Assembly: GCA_027484055.1 (NCBI GenBank)
Contig: JAIXQH010000044.1
Location: forward strand, 310,001-374,000
Source of the DNA: Verrucomicrobiaceae bacterium
GTDB taxonomy: Bacteria; Verrucomicrobiota; Verrucomicrobiia; Verrucomicrobiales; Akkermansiaceae
Direction of reading: 5' to 3'
DNA: 64,000 bases
The position numbers and the translations under genes are program-made. Numbering within the stretch: position 1 is the first letter of the stretch; each line of letters opens with the position of its first letter. This document shows, in pieces, positions 27,705 to 37,307 of this stretch. The notes beneath the pieces are model-generated. The model was not told the DNA's origin. It did no database searches and was given only the letters and a program-made list of their open reading frames with translations.

Positions 27705-30700
27705 TCACTTCATGGTTTCCTGTGTCTTGCCCATCACCGGCATATTACAGGGGAGCGTCTTTCCTTTCAGTGGCGACCACGGCTCCAGGCTGTAGCCGTT
27801 TTTATCAAAGCGGATACCATAGTGTCCGGCAAAGATTCCGGCATAGGCATGCCAGTTCTCTGGCAGGTAGCCGATGCCGTTGGACTTGTTGCCATCCCAA
27901 TAATAAAACGCACTGCCCACCGGATTTCTCCGCGGCCCGAGGATGCCGATTCCGGAGTTGAAGGTGCCCTTGTCAAAGGAGGCGACTTGCGGCCAAAGCA
28001 CTTCCTCGGCCTGCTGGCGGCGGCCCAGTTTATAGAGCGCCATGATGACGTAGTTGGAATACGGCGGGGTGATGCTTCCGTTCATATAACCCTCCCATTC
28101 GCGGTAGCCGTGACTCATCTCGTCGCGTCCCATGGATATAAGATTGGTCGGCAATCCATATTGGAATTGGGTGAAGCCGATCTCTTTCATCTTCGCAAAG
28201 AGCCGGTCCATGATCTGGTGGGCCAGCTCATCGGGCACCAAGCCAGCACAGATCGCGTAACCGTTGATCCAGGGAAACATCCGGTCACGTAACTTGCCCT
28301 CCAAATCGCGCCAGCCACCGATGACACCGGTTTCGGGGTTATAAAACATCTTCAGGTAGTTGTCTTTGATCAACTGGGCACGCTTCTGGTAATGGGCCGC
28401 CTTTTCTTTGCGCCCTGCTAGGGTTTCCAAATCGGCCATATGCACAAAGGCCTCGTAATTGACGGCTGTGGAGTGCGCCTCTTTCACCCCTTCGGGCAGT
28501 TTATAATTATCAAACCAGTGCCCGCGATCGCCGGAATCGACGATGCCATCGCCATCGGTATCGTGCGCCTCCAAGTGCCCGGCCAAAGCTTCCAGACGCG
28601 GTAGCCACCGGTCGAGCAAGGGCTTCCCGCCCACTGTATTCACGGCATACCAGGCGCTGTTGATTAGAAACCCACCGCTCTCGAATGAGGCATACCATTT
28701 CCCAGGCGGGGTCACCTCGACCTTCATGCCGTGCCAAAGCAAGTGACCGCCCATGCCATCCAGATACCGGTCCACCGTGGGCACCACCAGTGCCATGGGC
28801 GAAATGCCGTCCTTCATCACTGGCGCATAGACCGCCATTTCGGCGTAAAATTGGACTGATAGCGGGCAATCCTGACTGATAACATTATTGGCCAACACAC
28901 TCTGGTCCACGCGCCACTGCGCGATGTTCAATGAGTATTTCGGCAACCCGCTCAGCCGCAGATCTTGCGCGACGATGTCCGGCCAGGGGATCTGAGGCTC
29001 CACCGCAAAGGTGAACGTCCCGCGCCAATTGCCTGCCGGGATGAGTCCGTAGCGTTCCTTCAGACCCGTCGTCTCCGGCACCAAGTCCATCATACAATGC
29101 CCGCCCATATCGTGTCCGCCCGACGGGATCACCTGACGCAGCACCGCCTCGTCGCCCGTTTGGGTGATGCGGAAGGTCCCGCAATCCGGCGCATGCATGT
29201 AAGTGGGGAGCTTCACAAAACCCACCGGATCTTCGGCGCGCGGGAAGAAAGCCGTCGGCGTCTGTCCGTAATCCAAAGCAAACCGGAACAAGCCGGCCTT
29301 CAGCGGCAGTGCCCGCTTGGCGGCGGTGGACAGTTCGAGTTCGATCGACTTCTCTTTGAACCGGAACGCGAGCTGCGCGAAGACGCCGGGCGCAACCGCG
29401 ACGAAGGGATAACTGACCACATTCCCCTCCCGCACAAACGGTCCGTCCCCCGCCGCTTGAACCGGGCTGAACATCGGCTCGGCGATGGGAAAGGCACCGG
29501 CATTTTTCAGGATATTGCAGAGAAACTGTCCTTTGCCAGTGGCATCCAGCGAAAGGTAGCTCAAACGGGGCCGGGCCTTGTCCAGGTTGAGGCGATACCA
29601 GGGAGTGGAAATGACCAACTGGGTCGCATCTTCCTTGATGTCGGGAACAAACCCGGCATCCGGTTTCAAGTCCGAGGCCTGAGGCTTAGGTGCTGGACCC
29701 GCGGTCACGGCAACCGCCGCACCTTCTCCATACACCTCCAACTCCGAGACCTGCGCGACATCAAAGCCCGAGGTCTCTGATTTTTCCACCGCCGTGATCC
29801 GGACCCGGACGTTGTCGGTCACCACAGGTTTGAAATCGATTGCATACTCCGATTGCGGTCCGGGCTTTGCATCTTTCCGCGCGAACAACGGCAAAAACGT
29901 GGCGCCGCCGTCCGGCGAATATTCACCCGTGAAATCCCGCGTGTTTTTCCCAGCATAAAGCACCACACGATCAACCGTGCGGGGCCCGGCGAACTTCACC
30001 CAGACCCACTGCGGCAGGTTCTGCTGAGCCTGCGAACCCCAGCCCGCTCCCGTTGTCCGGCCGTCGTTGATGAAGTGACGCCCGGTTTGATCCGTCATCA
30101 CACCCTGCCAACGGACACTGCTGGTTTCGATTTTGGCCCCCTCGGACCACAGCGCCACGTTCCGCTTCCCGGATGCCGGTTTCTCGCTCACGGCAACAGG
30201 CTCGGCCGTTTCGAAAGTCAGCTGGGCCTTGGATTCAAACGAGCTGCTAACCGTCCACTTCGCGCTTCCTTTGTGATTCCAAGATTTGACTAGAACTGCA
30301 TTCTGTCCGCGCTTCAGCACAACGTCCACTTTGACCGTCTCCTCGCCTTCACCCACCAGCGTGTTATTCACAAAACAGCGCAATGACCCAGACGCACGGA
30401 GGGTCAGCACGGCTTGCGCAGCCACCTCGCTCCCCACCCGAAAGCCTGCATACGCACAGGCATTGGGATACGAGGCACCGCATGCGGCGGCCAAATCCAG
30501 CGCCCCATCTTGCGCCGGAATCGATAGACCGCGCATGTCCCGCCCACCTAGGCCTACGTGTGCATTCCATTGATTGCGCTTCGGGTCATTATTGGTGGCA
30601 TTTTCAATGTTTTCGTTGGCTTGGAAATCGCCCTGCGTGTAGCGCGGGAAGGCCCCGACGACCCACCAGCTCGTGGGGGATTGGGCGGGACTTTCGGCGG

Positions 30701-30761
30701 CACCGGCAGTCAGGACTGCAAAGCCGAGACTTATAGTTAGAATATATACGGATTTTATCAT
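27705..30761 (-). CDS. Secreted multidomain (alpha/alpha)6-barrel glycosidase-like protein
   Basis: A 1018-residue protein with a signal peptide (1-21). The N-terminal part (TSWWVVGAFPRY, CFVNNTLVGEGEE, LKRGQNAVLVKSWN) is shared with the partial gene at the left edge. Residues about 195-355 form an F5/8 type C-like domain (FINDGRTTGAGWGS, VVLYAGKNTRDF, GFDVAQVSELEVYG). A beta domain follows, then a helical region (about 600-1000) with GDGIVDSGDRGHWFDNYK, HSTAVNYEAFVHMADLE, FPWINGYAICAGL, SHGYREWEGYMNGS and PENWHAYAGIFAG, which reads like an (alpha/alpha)6 barrel of the GH63/GH78 type. I cannot assign a GH family. It lies downstream of a GxGYxYP gene on the same strand. Confidence 0.7.
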   Translation of the reverse strand: MIKSVYILTISLGFAVLTAGAAESPAQSPTSWWVVGAFPRYTQGDFQANENIENATNNDPKRNQWNAHVGLGGRDMRGLSIPAQDGALDLAAACGASYPNACAYAGFRVGSEVAAQAVLTLRASGSLRCFVNNTLVGEGEETVKVDVVLKRGQNAVLVKSWNHKGSAKWTVSSSFESKAQLTFETAEPVAVSEKPASGKRNVALWSEGAKIETSSVRWQGVMTDQTGRHFINDGRTTGAGWGSQAQQNLPQWVWVKFAGPRTVDRVVLYAGKNTRDFTGEYSPDGGATFLPLFARKDAKPGPQSEYAIDFKPVVTDNVRVRITAVEKSETSGFDVAQVSELEVYGEGAAVAVTAGPAPKPQASDLKPDAGFVPDIKEDATQLVISTPWYRLNLDKARPRLSYLSLDATGKGQFLCNILKNAGAFPIAEPMFSPVQAAGDGPFVREGNVVSYPFVAVAPGVFAQLAFRFKEKSIELELSTAAKRALPLKAGLFRFALDYGQTPTAFFPRAEDPVGFVKLPTYMHAPDCGTFRITQTGDEAVLRQVIPSGGHDMGGHCMMDLVPETTGLKERYGLIPAGNWRGTFTFAVEPQIPWPDIVAQDLRLSGLPKYSLNIAQWRVDQSVLANNVISQDCPLSVQFYAEMAVYAPVMKDGISPMALVVPTVDRYLDGMGGHLLWHGMKVEVTPPGKWYASFESGGFLINSAWYAVNTVGGKPLLDRWLPRLEALAGHLEAHDTDGDGIVDSGDRGHWFDNYKLPEGVKEAHSTAVNYEAFVHMADLETLAGRKEKAAHYQKRAQLIKDNYLKMFYNPETGVIGGWRDLEGKLRDRMFPWINGYAICAGLVPDELAHQIMDRLFAKMKEIGFTQFQYGLPTNLISMGRDEMSHGYREWEGYMNGSITPPYSNYVIMALYKLGRRQQAEEVLWPQVASFDKGTFNSGIGILGPRRNPVGSAFYYWDGNKSNGIGYLPENWHAYAGIFAGHYGIRFDKNGYSLEPWSPLKGKTLPCNMPVMGKTQETMK

Positions 30762-30837
30762 ATCGATTGATGGCTGAAGAAAGATGACTGGAATCCCGGC
30801 TGCTCACTCGCAGCATGGGTAGGTTATAAAAAACAGA

Positions 30838-33699
30838 TTATGGGTAGCACACCTTGATGTTGCGGACTCGGGCGAAGCTGCCATAGAGGGTCACTGGATC
30901 GAGTGTTAGGGTGATCTCCTGCGTGCCTTTCCATTTGGTGATGGCGGCAAGATCGATCGAAGTCGTTCCCACGCCTGCATCCCCGCATTTTTTCCATACG
31001 CCCTTTTCATCCAGAAGACCGATGATCGTTCCACTTCCGTTGAGGTCCGGCACCGTGATTTTGAGGATCGGCTTGCAGCTGAAATCAATCTGCTTCAAGG
31101 GCAAGGTGACCCGCCCCGACTTCGCCACGGATCTACCGCTTTCAAAGTAATCGCTGCGAGTCCTGCCGGCCGGCGGGGTGACCTTGATCATGTCGCGATC
31201 CACTGTTAACGAAGCGCCGTTCAAAGCTGTCCATCCCGTGGTGGAATCACAATCGGTGACGTTGACGGCCTTCGGATAAGTGGTCAGAGAGAAATCCTTC
31301 TTCCAACGGAAACGGGAATCCTGATAGACGATTCTCGCGTTGCCGGGACTGGTCCCTGCCGGTGGGGTGAAGGTGACGACCTGCTTCAAGTTAGATCCTT
31401 GCGGCACCGGACCGTGGTCCCACTCCGCAGGGGATGATGTCCAGCCGGATGGCAGCGTCCAGGTCACTTTACCCGGTTTTCCGCTCTGCCCCGAGGGATT
31501 GTGGAGTTGGAATCTGACTTTCACGCTATCGCCAGCACCGACGCCATCGGAGTAGGGCTTGGCCACCAAGGCACCCGATTCCTCGGCTAGACCGATGAAA
31601 TCCGGCATTCCCACGACCTCCACATTCTTAGGCAACATGCCCATGAGTTCCTTGACGAAGGTGGGGGAAACCCGGGTGTTGATCGTCAGGAATTTGGGAT
31701 CTAATCCCGGGTATTCCGCCTCGATTTCCTTGATGTCGCTGAGGATGCCTTGTTGTGTGGTTTTTCCGTTTTTCTGGCTCTTTCCATGGAAGCGTTTGTC
31801 GTTGCGCACCACTACCGCGCCATTGTCGAGCCAGTAGGTTTCGGGCCCGCGAGGCGAGGGCAAGGTGCTCATCAGTTTGACACCGGGAAACTCGGACGGC
31901 CTGCTGAACTCTTCATACGTTGGCGAGGAATTGGAATCGTTATCCCAGATATCCACGGCGGGGGAAATCCCCAGCTCGGAAAGCCCGCGGCGTGTGTCTT
32001 CCGCATAAAGCTTCAAATTCCGAGGGGAAAAACTGGAAGCGTGGGTGTAGCCCGCCGTGAATCCCCAGAAGGAGTCTTTCGGCGTGGCCGATTTCGCGTA
32101 GAACTCCACCAAAGCCGGGGCAAATTTAGCAATCAGGGGATTGAAGCCCCATGTCACGGGCACTTTACCACGGTTCGGATCCTCCCAGTAACCTTCCATC
32201 AGATTGTAAGTGAACTCGATGGCGTCTGCGGACGCCCAACTGAAATTCAGATAGATTTTATTTTCCAACTCTTTGACCTCGCGCACCTGCGGAAGCGGAA
32301 TCGGACGGCCGGGGGTTTTCAGAGGAACCCATTGCCAGAAAGAAAAATTCTCGGGAGGTCCACCGGCATAGCGGGCACCGTAAGAACCCATTTTCATGCA
32401 GGAATACGACTCGCCTCCGAGCCAGCCGAAGACCAAGGCGGGAGGTTTAAGATCAGCCAGAATTTTTTCCAGATTCGGATAGCCACCTTCGGTATAGGGC
32501 TCCTTTGCCTGATAGAAGAGATAGGCCTTTTTCGAGATGGCATAGTCCAGCCCCTTGAGAATCCAGGATCCGCCGGAAAAGGAGCCGAACGCGCCCTGCG
32601 CGGATTGCTTCCGCTGGTTAGCCAGCGACCATTCGCACGCTTTTTCCTCATCCTGTTCATATGGAGCGGCTGTCACGAGATCGCGTTTGACGACCAGACC
32701 TTTGAAGACGTCCTTTGCGGGAACAAAGGGCACGCCTTGCGGATCCTCGCCTTTTGCATTCAGCAGGCGGATCGATTTCACGGTTACGGAGGTGGCCGGG
32801 TCGCACGGCGCAATGATCAGTTGGACTCTAGTGGCACGGGGATTGAAGAGGCCAGTGGCGGCAAGGTCGGCGGTAAAGGTTCCGGTGATACGGATGTTGG
32901 TCAGTCCGGGGATGCTGGTGGACCGGCAGTTCTCGGGGGTATCCACCGTCGTCGGCGACTTGATCTGCAAGGACCAAGCACCACCCGGGGATAGATCGCT
33001 GACCACCACTTCAATCTTCGGGGTGACATCCACATCCAGATAGACCGTCCGATTGGCAGATCCCGTCCTGTTTGCATTGCCCCCGGGACGGGTTTGCACC
33101 GAGAGTCCGCCGGTGGTGGGGCGATTCAGCACGGCCACCATCTGGGTCCACTCACCCCCCATCTTCTCATCCTTCCACCAGAAATCGGAGCCCGACAGCA
33201 TCGCGGTCTGGCATTTCAGGATATTTTCGGTGACCGGTAGCAGGTCTTCCTGAGCCGCAAAATTGGCGGCGATCCACGTGTTGTAATACGTGTTCACCTT
33301 AGTCTTTTTCACCGGGTCCACATAGAACGTGGGATATTTCACCAATCCTTTGATCAGCGGAGTGACTCCGTCCGCCCTCTTCATCGCGGCGAACGTGGAG
33401 ACTGCTTCACCTAACGACTTCAAGCGGGTGAAGGTGAAGCCCTTTTCCTTTTCCAAGTATTTGATATACACATTATTGGAACCCGCGCACATCCCATGAT
33501 CCAAGGCGCTCAGAAAAAGACGGGGAGCATCCCGGTTGACGATTCCCTGGAGTGTGCCGACGAGGTAAAGCTCTTCGACATCCCGAAGTCCGCCGGTGTC
33601 CAACAGATAGGCTTGAGTCGCACCGGAAGCCGCCGTCAAGGTGCCGCAGCAAAGAACGCATGAGAGCGCGGCTATTGTAGTTCGAAAAATATCTTTCAT
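30838..33699 (-). CDS. GxGYxYP-family putative glycoside hydrolase (copy 1)
   Basis: A 953-residue secreted protein (signal peptide 1-26). The N-terminal AYLLDTGGLRDVEELYLVG and LQGIVNRDAPRLFLS match the N-terminal domain of the GxGYxYP family, a group annotated as putative glycoside hydrolases. At the family signature, near residue 543, this copy reads DSFWGFTAGYTHASSF, so the final YP is replaced by TH. Residues about 715-800 form a NEW3-like domain (GAGDSVKVRFQLHNPSG, VTWTLPSGWTSSPAEW), and the last 130 residues form a beta-rich, probably carbohydrate-binding, domain. The reaction is not known. It is closely related to the copy at 59431-62238 and less to the copy at 46000-48897. Confidence 0.78.
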   Translation of the reverse strand: MKDIFRTTIAALSCVLCCGTLTAASGATQAYLLDTGGLRDVEELYLVGTLQGIVNRDAPRLFLSALDHGMCAGSNNVYIKYLEKEKGFTFTRLKSLGEAVSTFAAMKRADGVTPLIKGLVKYPTFYVDPVKKTKVNTYYNTWIAANFAAQEDLLPVTENILKCQTAMLSGSDFWWKDEKMGGEWTQMVAVLNRPTTGGLSVQTRPGGNANRTGSANRTVYLDVDVTPKIEVVVSDLSPGGAWSLQIKSPTTVDTPENCRSTSIPGLTNIRITGTFTADLAATGLFNPRATRVQLIIAPCDPATSVTVKSIRLLNAKGEDPQGVPFVPAKDVFKGLVVKRDLVTAAPYEQDEEKACEWSLANQRKQSAQGAFGSFSGGSWILKGLDYAISKKAYLFYQAKEPYTEGGYPNLEKILADLKPPALVFGWLGGESYSCMKMGSYGARYAGGPPENFSFWQWVPLKTPGRPIPLPQVREVKELENKIYLNFSWASADAIEFTYNLMEGYWEDPNRGKVPVTWGFNPLIAKFAPALVEFYAKSATPKDSFWGFTAGYTHASSFSPRNLKLYAEDTRRGLSELGISPAVDIWDNDSNSSPTYEEFSRPSEFPGVKLMSTLPSPRGPETYWLDNGAVVVRNDKRFHGKSQKNGKTTQQGILSDIKEIEAEYPGLDPKFLTINTRVSPTFVKELMGMLPKNVEVVGMPDFIGLAEESGALVAKPYSDGVGAGDSVKVRFQLHNPSGQSGKPGKVTWTLPSGWTSSPAEWDHGPVPQGSNLKQVVTFTPPAGTSPGNARIVYQDSRFRWKKDFSLTTYPKAVNVTDCDSTTGWTALNGASLTVDRDMIKVTPPAGRTRSDYFESGRSVAKSGRVTLPLKQIDFSCKPILKITVPDLNGSGTIIGLLDEKGVWKKCGDAGVGTTSIDLAAITKWKGTQEITLTLDPVTLYGSFARVRNIKVCYP

Positions 33700-33776
33700 G
33701 AAGTGGATGAGTTCGGTTTATTAACTAGATAGTTATTTGATTAATGTAAATTCTAACGGACAAATCGGAAGGAATA

Positions 33777-36263
33777 TCACCGGGGCGTCACTGGAAGCAC
33801 CCGGTTCGCCACGGCATGGCAATGAAAAGGTTCCGCCAATCGATCAATTGTGAAATCTCTGGAGCCGCTGGCACCGGCCACGAAGGTGTGTGAAATCCAA
33901 ATGCCGTTGTTTTGGCCGTAAAGATCCTGATCGAGCAGGAAACGGTCTCCCTCCGACTCGAAATTCAACGGACGACCACCCGGCGCTTCAGACCCGACAC
34001 TGAAGAAAGTGGTCTCATAGGTCGCGCCCGGAGATAGATTCGTTAGCCTCAAGGTGCGAGGGTAGCCTTCGCCAATGAAGCCGGCGGCAAGGGCAGCGCC
34101 GGCACCGGTAATGGAGTGATCGGTGTCGCTCCCGTTCACAGCCTGACCGCCGATTTGGAAGCCATCACCCGCGAGAGCCGAGGCTTGGAAGTCAACCCCG
34201 TTGACCCTAACCGCTGGGCCGGCGAGATTCACCGCCATAGTGTAGGGCGTGCGGCTTGAGATCCCCGAAGTTTCATCGCTCGTCCACGCGCCGAATTTCC
34301 AACCACTCTCGACAGCTCTAACGGTGTAAGTCTTAATTCGCGTAGAATCCGCAGAAGTGACCGTGTATTTTACCGGTCGGGTGAAATCACGGGCGATTTC
34401 CGCTTTTTGATCGCACGTGGCGCTCAAGGACATCCTGTAAGGGATGATGAGTTTCCTTAAATCGGTTCCCTGAGGGACGGTCACTACGATGCTCTTTTTC
34501 GACTCGTCAATGACCGACGGCATACCCGGCATGCCGAAGGACTTGATATCCGCTTCGCTTGGAGGAGGCGTGAAAAACCGGACTTCGGAAATCCCGGTAT
34601 TCGCATCGTCACCGCTGAAGTTTTCGGTGACGTGAATTTGAATGTACCGAGCGGTGACTGGAGCAGGAAATGAATAATCATCTCCCGCGTAATCCGCGAG
34701 GCCACTCGCCGGGCGAAAAGTGAAATTTTTCACCAGCTTGCCCCATGCTGGACCTTGTGAGGTGTAGTCGCTTCCATCAGCAGGCAGCGTCGAGCCTACA
34801 TAAATTCCGGCGACTTTGACACCTCGACCGACCAAGCCCGCTTCATTGTAATTCCATAGATGAAAGCCACCGAGGATCTGGGGGTGGCCGAGATCAAAGG
34901 TGATCCAGGTCCGCCTCGTCCCGTTGCTTTGCCACATCGTCCCACCGGCATTGGTGGCGCAGGTGGAGTCAGGCGTGATCCATTTGAAGGGTGGATGATT
35001 CATGCCTGTGCCGTCGATCGCATGGATCGGAGAGCGGACTCCGCCTGCATCGGCATGTTGACTTTGCGCGGTGACCGCGACGGGCGTCACGAGTTCTCCC
35101 GGCAGCGAAGTGGCGGACTTTGGTATGTAGAGAAAAGGATTTCCGATGAAGAGAAATCCGGAAATGACATTCCCGTTGGGATATTCGGCGAAGAAATCCA
35201 CCTCGGACTGTTTTTTCGCCGCCAGATAGGCTTTCCCCACATAATCGCCTGCCTGGATACTTTCGAAGATTTTCTCCTGACGCCAAACACCGCCACTTCT
35301 CACTTGCCCGATCAGTGCCTGCCCGATGCCCTCGCCGAAAACATAGGCCATGCCGGTATTGGGTGAGTTGCCCTCCTTATAATTGCGATACCAGCTTGAA
35401 TCATAACAGCCATTGTGAATCGTGAACAACGCCCCGCTCTTGATCGGGACGACATCGCTGGCCTTAGCCGACGTGGGCCAGAAGCCCATGGAGTTGTGGG
35501 TCGAGTGAATTAAAATCCACTGCATGGTGTAATTACGACTGCTGAGGGCCTTCAGATAGTCGTCTGCCGTCGGATCAATTTTTCCGCCTAACATTTCGAC
35601 GCCTCGGGTGCCAAAACGCTCGTAGCCAAGCTGATCGGCGTAATGTCGGTTTGCTTCGCTCCAATGTCTGCCGGTCACGGCCAGGGCGCGGGGTTCGATC
35701 CGGGTTTTACCCTGATAGTATGCATGGGTCTTTTTGAAAAACTCCCGAAGCTTGGTGATTCCTGAATCGTTTGGATCCTCGACCGCACGGATATTGGCCA
35801 CCCAGATCTTCACATTCGGCGGCCCGTTGGTATAGCGCGCCCGTTCGTTGTCCGCATCCGAGAAATCTAGGTCGAAGTCTTCATAATAAAGGGGATTGGG
35901 ATTGAGGCCCTCATGCATGTAATACAGATGCATGGGAACATCCCCAACCAGGACAACTCCGCTGATACCATGGGTGTTGAACGAGTCTTTGATGGTGGCG
36001 CGAACCTGCTCGGGGCTGGTCCAGTCTCCTTGGATGATCCCTAGGTTGACCGGAAAGCGGGCTTCGACGTTCTTTTTATACTGTTCGATTTCCGGCACCA
36101 AAGCACGGTAGGTCTTGGACTGCACAAGCAGTGCCACTTTGTCCCGAGCGGGCGCTACCAAAGCGTCACTCTCCCCATTTCGACTCACGACCGCAGTTGA
36201 TTCGCCTGCCAAGCACGAGGCCGAGAAATTCGCTAGGAAAACACAGAGACAAATAATTTTCAT
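33777..36263 (-). CDS. Gingipain-like (peptidase C25-type) secreted protein with discoidin-like domain
   Basis: An 828-residue protein with a signal peptide (1-19). Residues about 40-370 resemble the caspase-like fold of C25 peptidases: VALLVQSKTY, GISGVVLVGDVPMHLYY, an acidic stretch LYYEDFDLDFSDAD, then WILIHSTHNSMGFW with H253 or H256 and FTIHNGCYDSSWY with C286, placed like the His/Cys dyad. A discoidin-like domain (about 385-580, FDLGHPQILGGFHLWNYNEAG) follows, then a cadherin-like repeat (KYTVTSADSTRIKTYTVRAVES) and a beta domain to the end. It may be a protease that opens glycoprotein or cell-wall material, or a catalytically altered relative. It is the only peptidase-like gene in the window and lies in the same direction as its carbohydrate-active neighbours. 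Confidence 0.65.
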   Translation of the reverse strand: MKIICLCVFLANFSASCLAGESTAVVSRNGESDALVAPARDKVALLVQSKTYRALVPEIEQYKKNVEARFPVNLGIIQGDWTSPEQVRATIKDSFNTHGISGVVLVGDVPMHLYYMHEGLNPNPLYYEDFDLDFSDADNERARYTNGPPNVKIWVANIRAVEDPNDSGITKLREFFKKTHAYYQGKTRIEPRALAVTGRHWSEANRHYADQLGYERFGTRGVEMLGGKIDPTADDYLKALSSRNYTMQWILIHSTHNSMGFWPTSAKASDVVPIKSGALFTIHNGCYDSSWYRNYKEGNSPNTGMAYVFGEGIGQALIGQVRSGGVWRQEKIFESIQAGDYVGKAYLAAKKQSEVDFFAEYPNGNVISGFLFIGNPFLYIPKSATSLPGELVTPVAVTAQSQHADAGGVRSPIHAIDGTGMNHPPFKWITPDSTCATNAGGTMWQSNGTRRTWITFDLGHPQILGGFHLWNYNEAGLVGRGVKVAGIYVGSTLPADGSDYTSQGPAWGKLVKNFTFRPASGLADYAGDDYSFPAPVTARYIQIHVTENFSGDDANTGISEVRFFTPPPSEADIKSFGMPGMPSVIDESKKSIVVTVPQGTDLRKLIIPYRMSLSATCDQKAEIARDFTRPVKYTVTSADSTRIKTYTVRAVESGWKFGAWTSDETSGISSRTPYTMAVNLAGPAVRVNGVDFQASALAGDGFQIGGQAVNGSDTDHSITGAGAALAAGFIGEGYPRTLRLTNLSPGATYETTFFSVGSEAPGGRPLNFESEGDRFLLDQDLYGQNNGIWISHTFVAGASGSRDFTIDRLAEPFHCHAVANRVLPVTPR

Positions 36264-36300
36264 AATCGTGTTAGTAAAGGGATTTCGTTTCTCATTGGGT

Positions 36301-37264
36301 CTATATTACAACCGCCTTGGATAGAATTGTCACCAGACCAAGCAGTCCGGATTCGGCGAGCGGATCGTCTTTCTTCTAAAGTCGTGTGGTCATGAAGGTC
36401 AATCGTCCCCCAAGGCTTAGATTTGCCCTCCTGCAACCATTGCGGCCACACTTTAACCATGCCGTTCGGATTGCTATCAGAGCCCTCCTGCAAGTGCTCA
36501 TCGCCGATCATCCGATTGATCCACAGGTTTACAACATTGATCTCCAATGGATTTTCACCGTCCTTCAGTGCATCGCTCACGTTCATGCGGAACGGCGGTT
36601 TCCAGAGGAGGCCGAGCGGTTTACCGTTGAGCGTCAGCTCAGCCATGACCGCCACTTTCTCTAAGTCTAGCAGGAAATGGCCCCGCTTCGCATGGAATTT
36701 TGTACGATAGGTCGCGTGGTCGGAATAGTCTTTGATCCCTGCATCCTGATTCTTACTCCAGTCTAGGAGCTTATGAAACATACCTGACTGAGCTGGGCCG
36801 CCCCACTTCGGGTCAAGGGTCACCCGCCAAGGCCCTGTGATTTCCTGGACCGGGCTGGTTTCCACCCAGTTTTTCCCGTTGCCTTGGGTAGACTTTGTCG
36901 GTTGGCAGAAGATTACGAACACCGAACCGTTCGGTTCGAGGCGGAAAGACACGCGGGTGATGCCGTCTTTGATCTCAAAGCACTTGGCCTGCTCGGTAGG
37001 GCCGGTGTCCGGCCACCAGAGCTCCGCTTGCTTGCCAGTGACGCGGAATTCTGCGACAGCATCCACCTGTTGGGGCTCGAGATTCGCCATTACAGCGACG
37101 GTGATGCCTTCCTTGGTCAGGTTGTCGTTTGCAGGAAACCAAAAAAACCACGGCCGCGCCGAGGCGGGCGGCGAGACGAAGTCGTTCGCCAATTCATCGG
37201 CAAAACCGCTGGTGGTGAGCGCCAGCAACGCGAGCAGGAGTTTTTTATCGTACCTGTAATTCAT
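36301..37264 (-). pseudogene. GH106 remnant with the catalytic middle deleted
   Basis: From the ATG at 37262-37264 a signal peptide and the GH106 start (PPASARPWFFWFPANDNLTK) are intact. The frame then jumps, without shift, from NLTKEGI to QQVDAVAEFRVTGKQAELWW, which in the full-length gene at 52321-55581 lies some 750 residues later. The C-terminal domain continues (LNGKPLGLLWKPPF, LWINRMIGDEH). Near 36407-36411 one extra base in a run of five C (plus strand) shifts the frame. In the restored frame a TAG at 36376-36378 replaces a Trp codon, then ESGLLGLVTILSK ends at 36301. The open frame left by the shift runs on to 36260. Barrel and catalytic residues are missing, so it cannot be a rhamnosidase. 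Confidence 0.85.
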
Positions 37265-37307
37265 TGTATATGGCGTTTCGGTTATAGTCATACGCTCCGC
37301 TTGCTCG

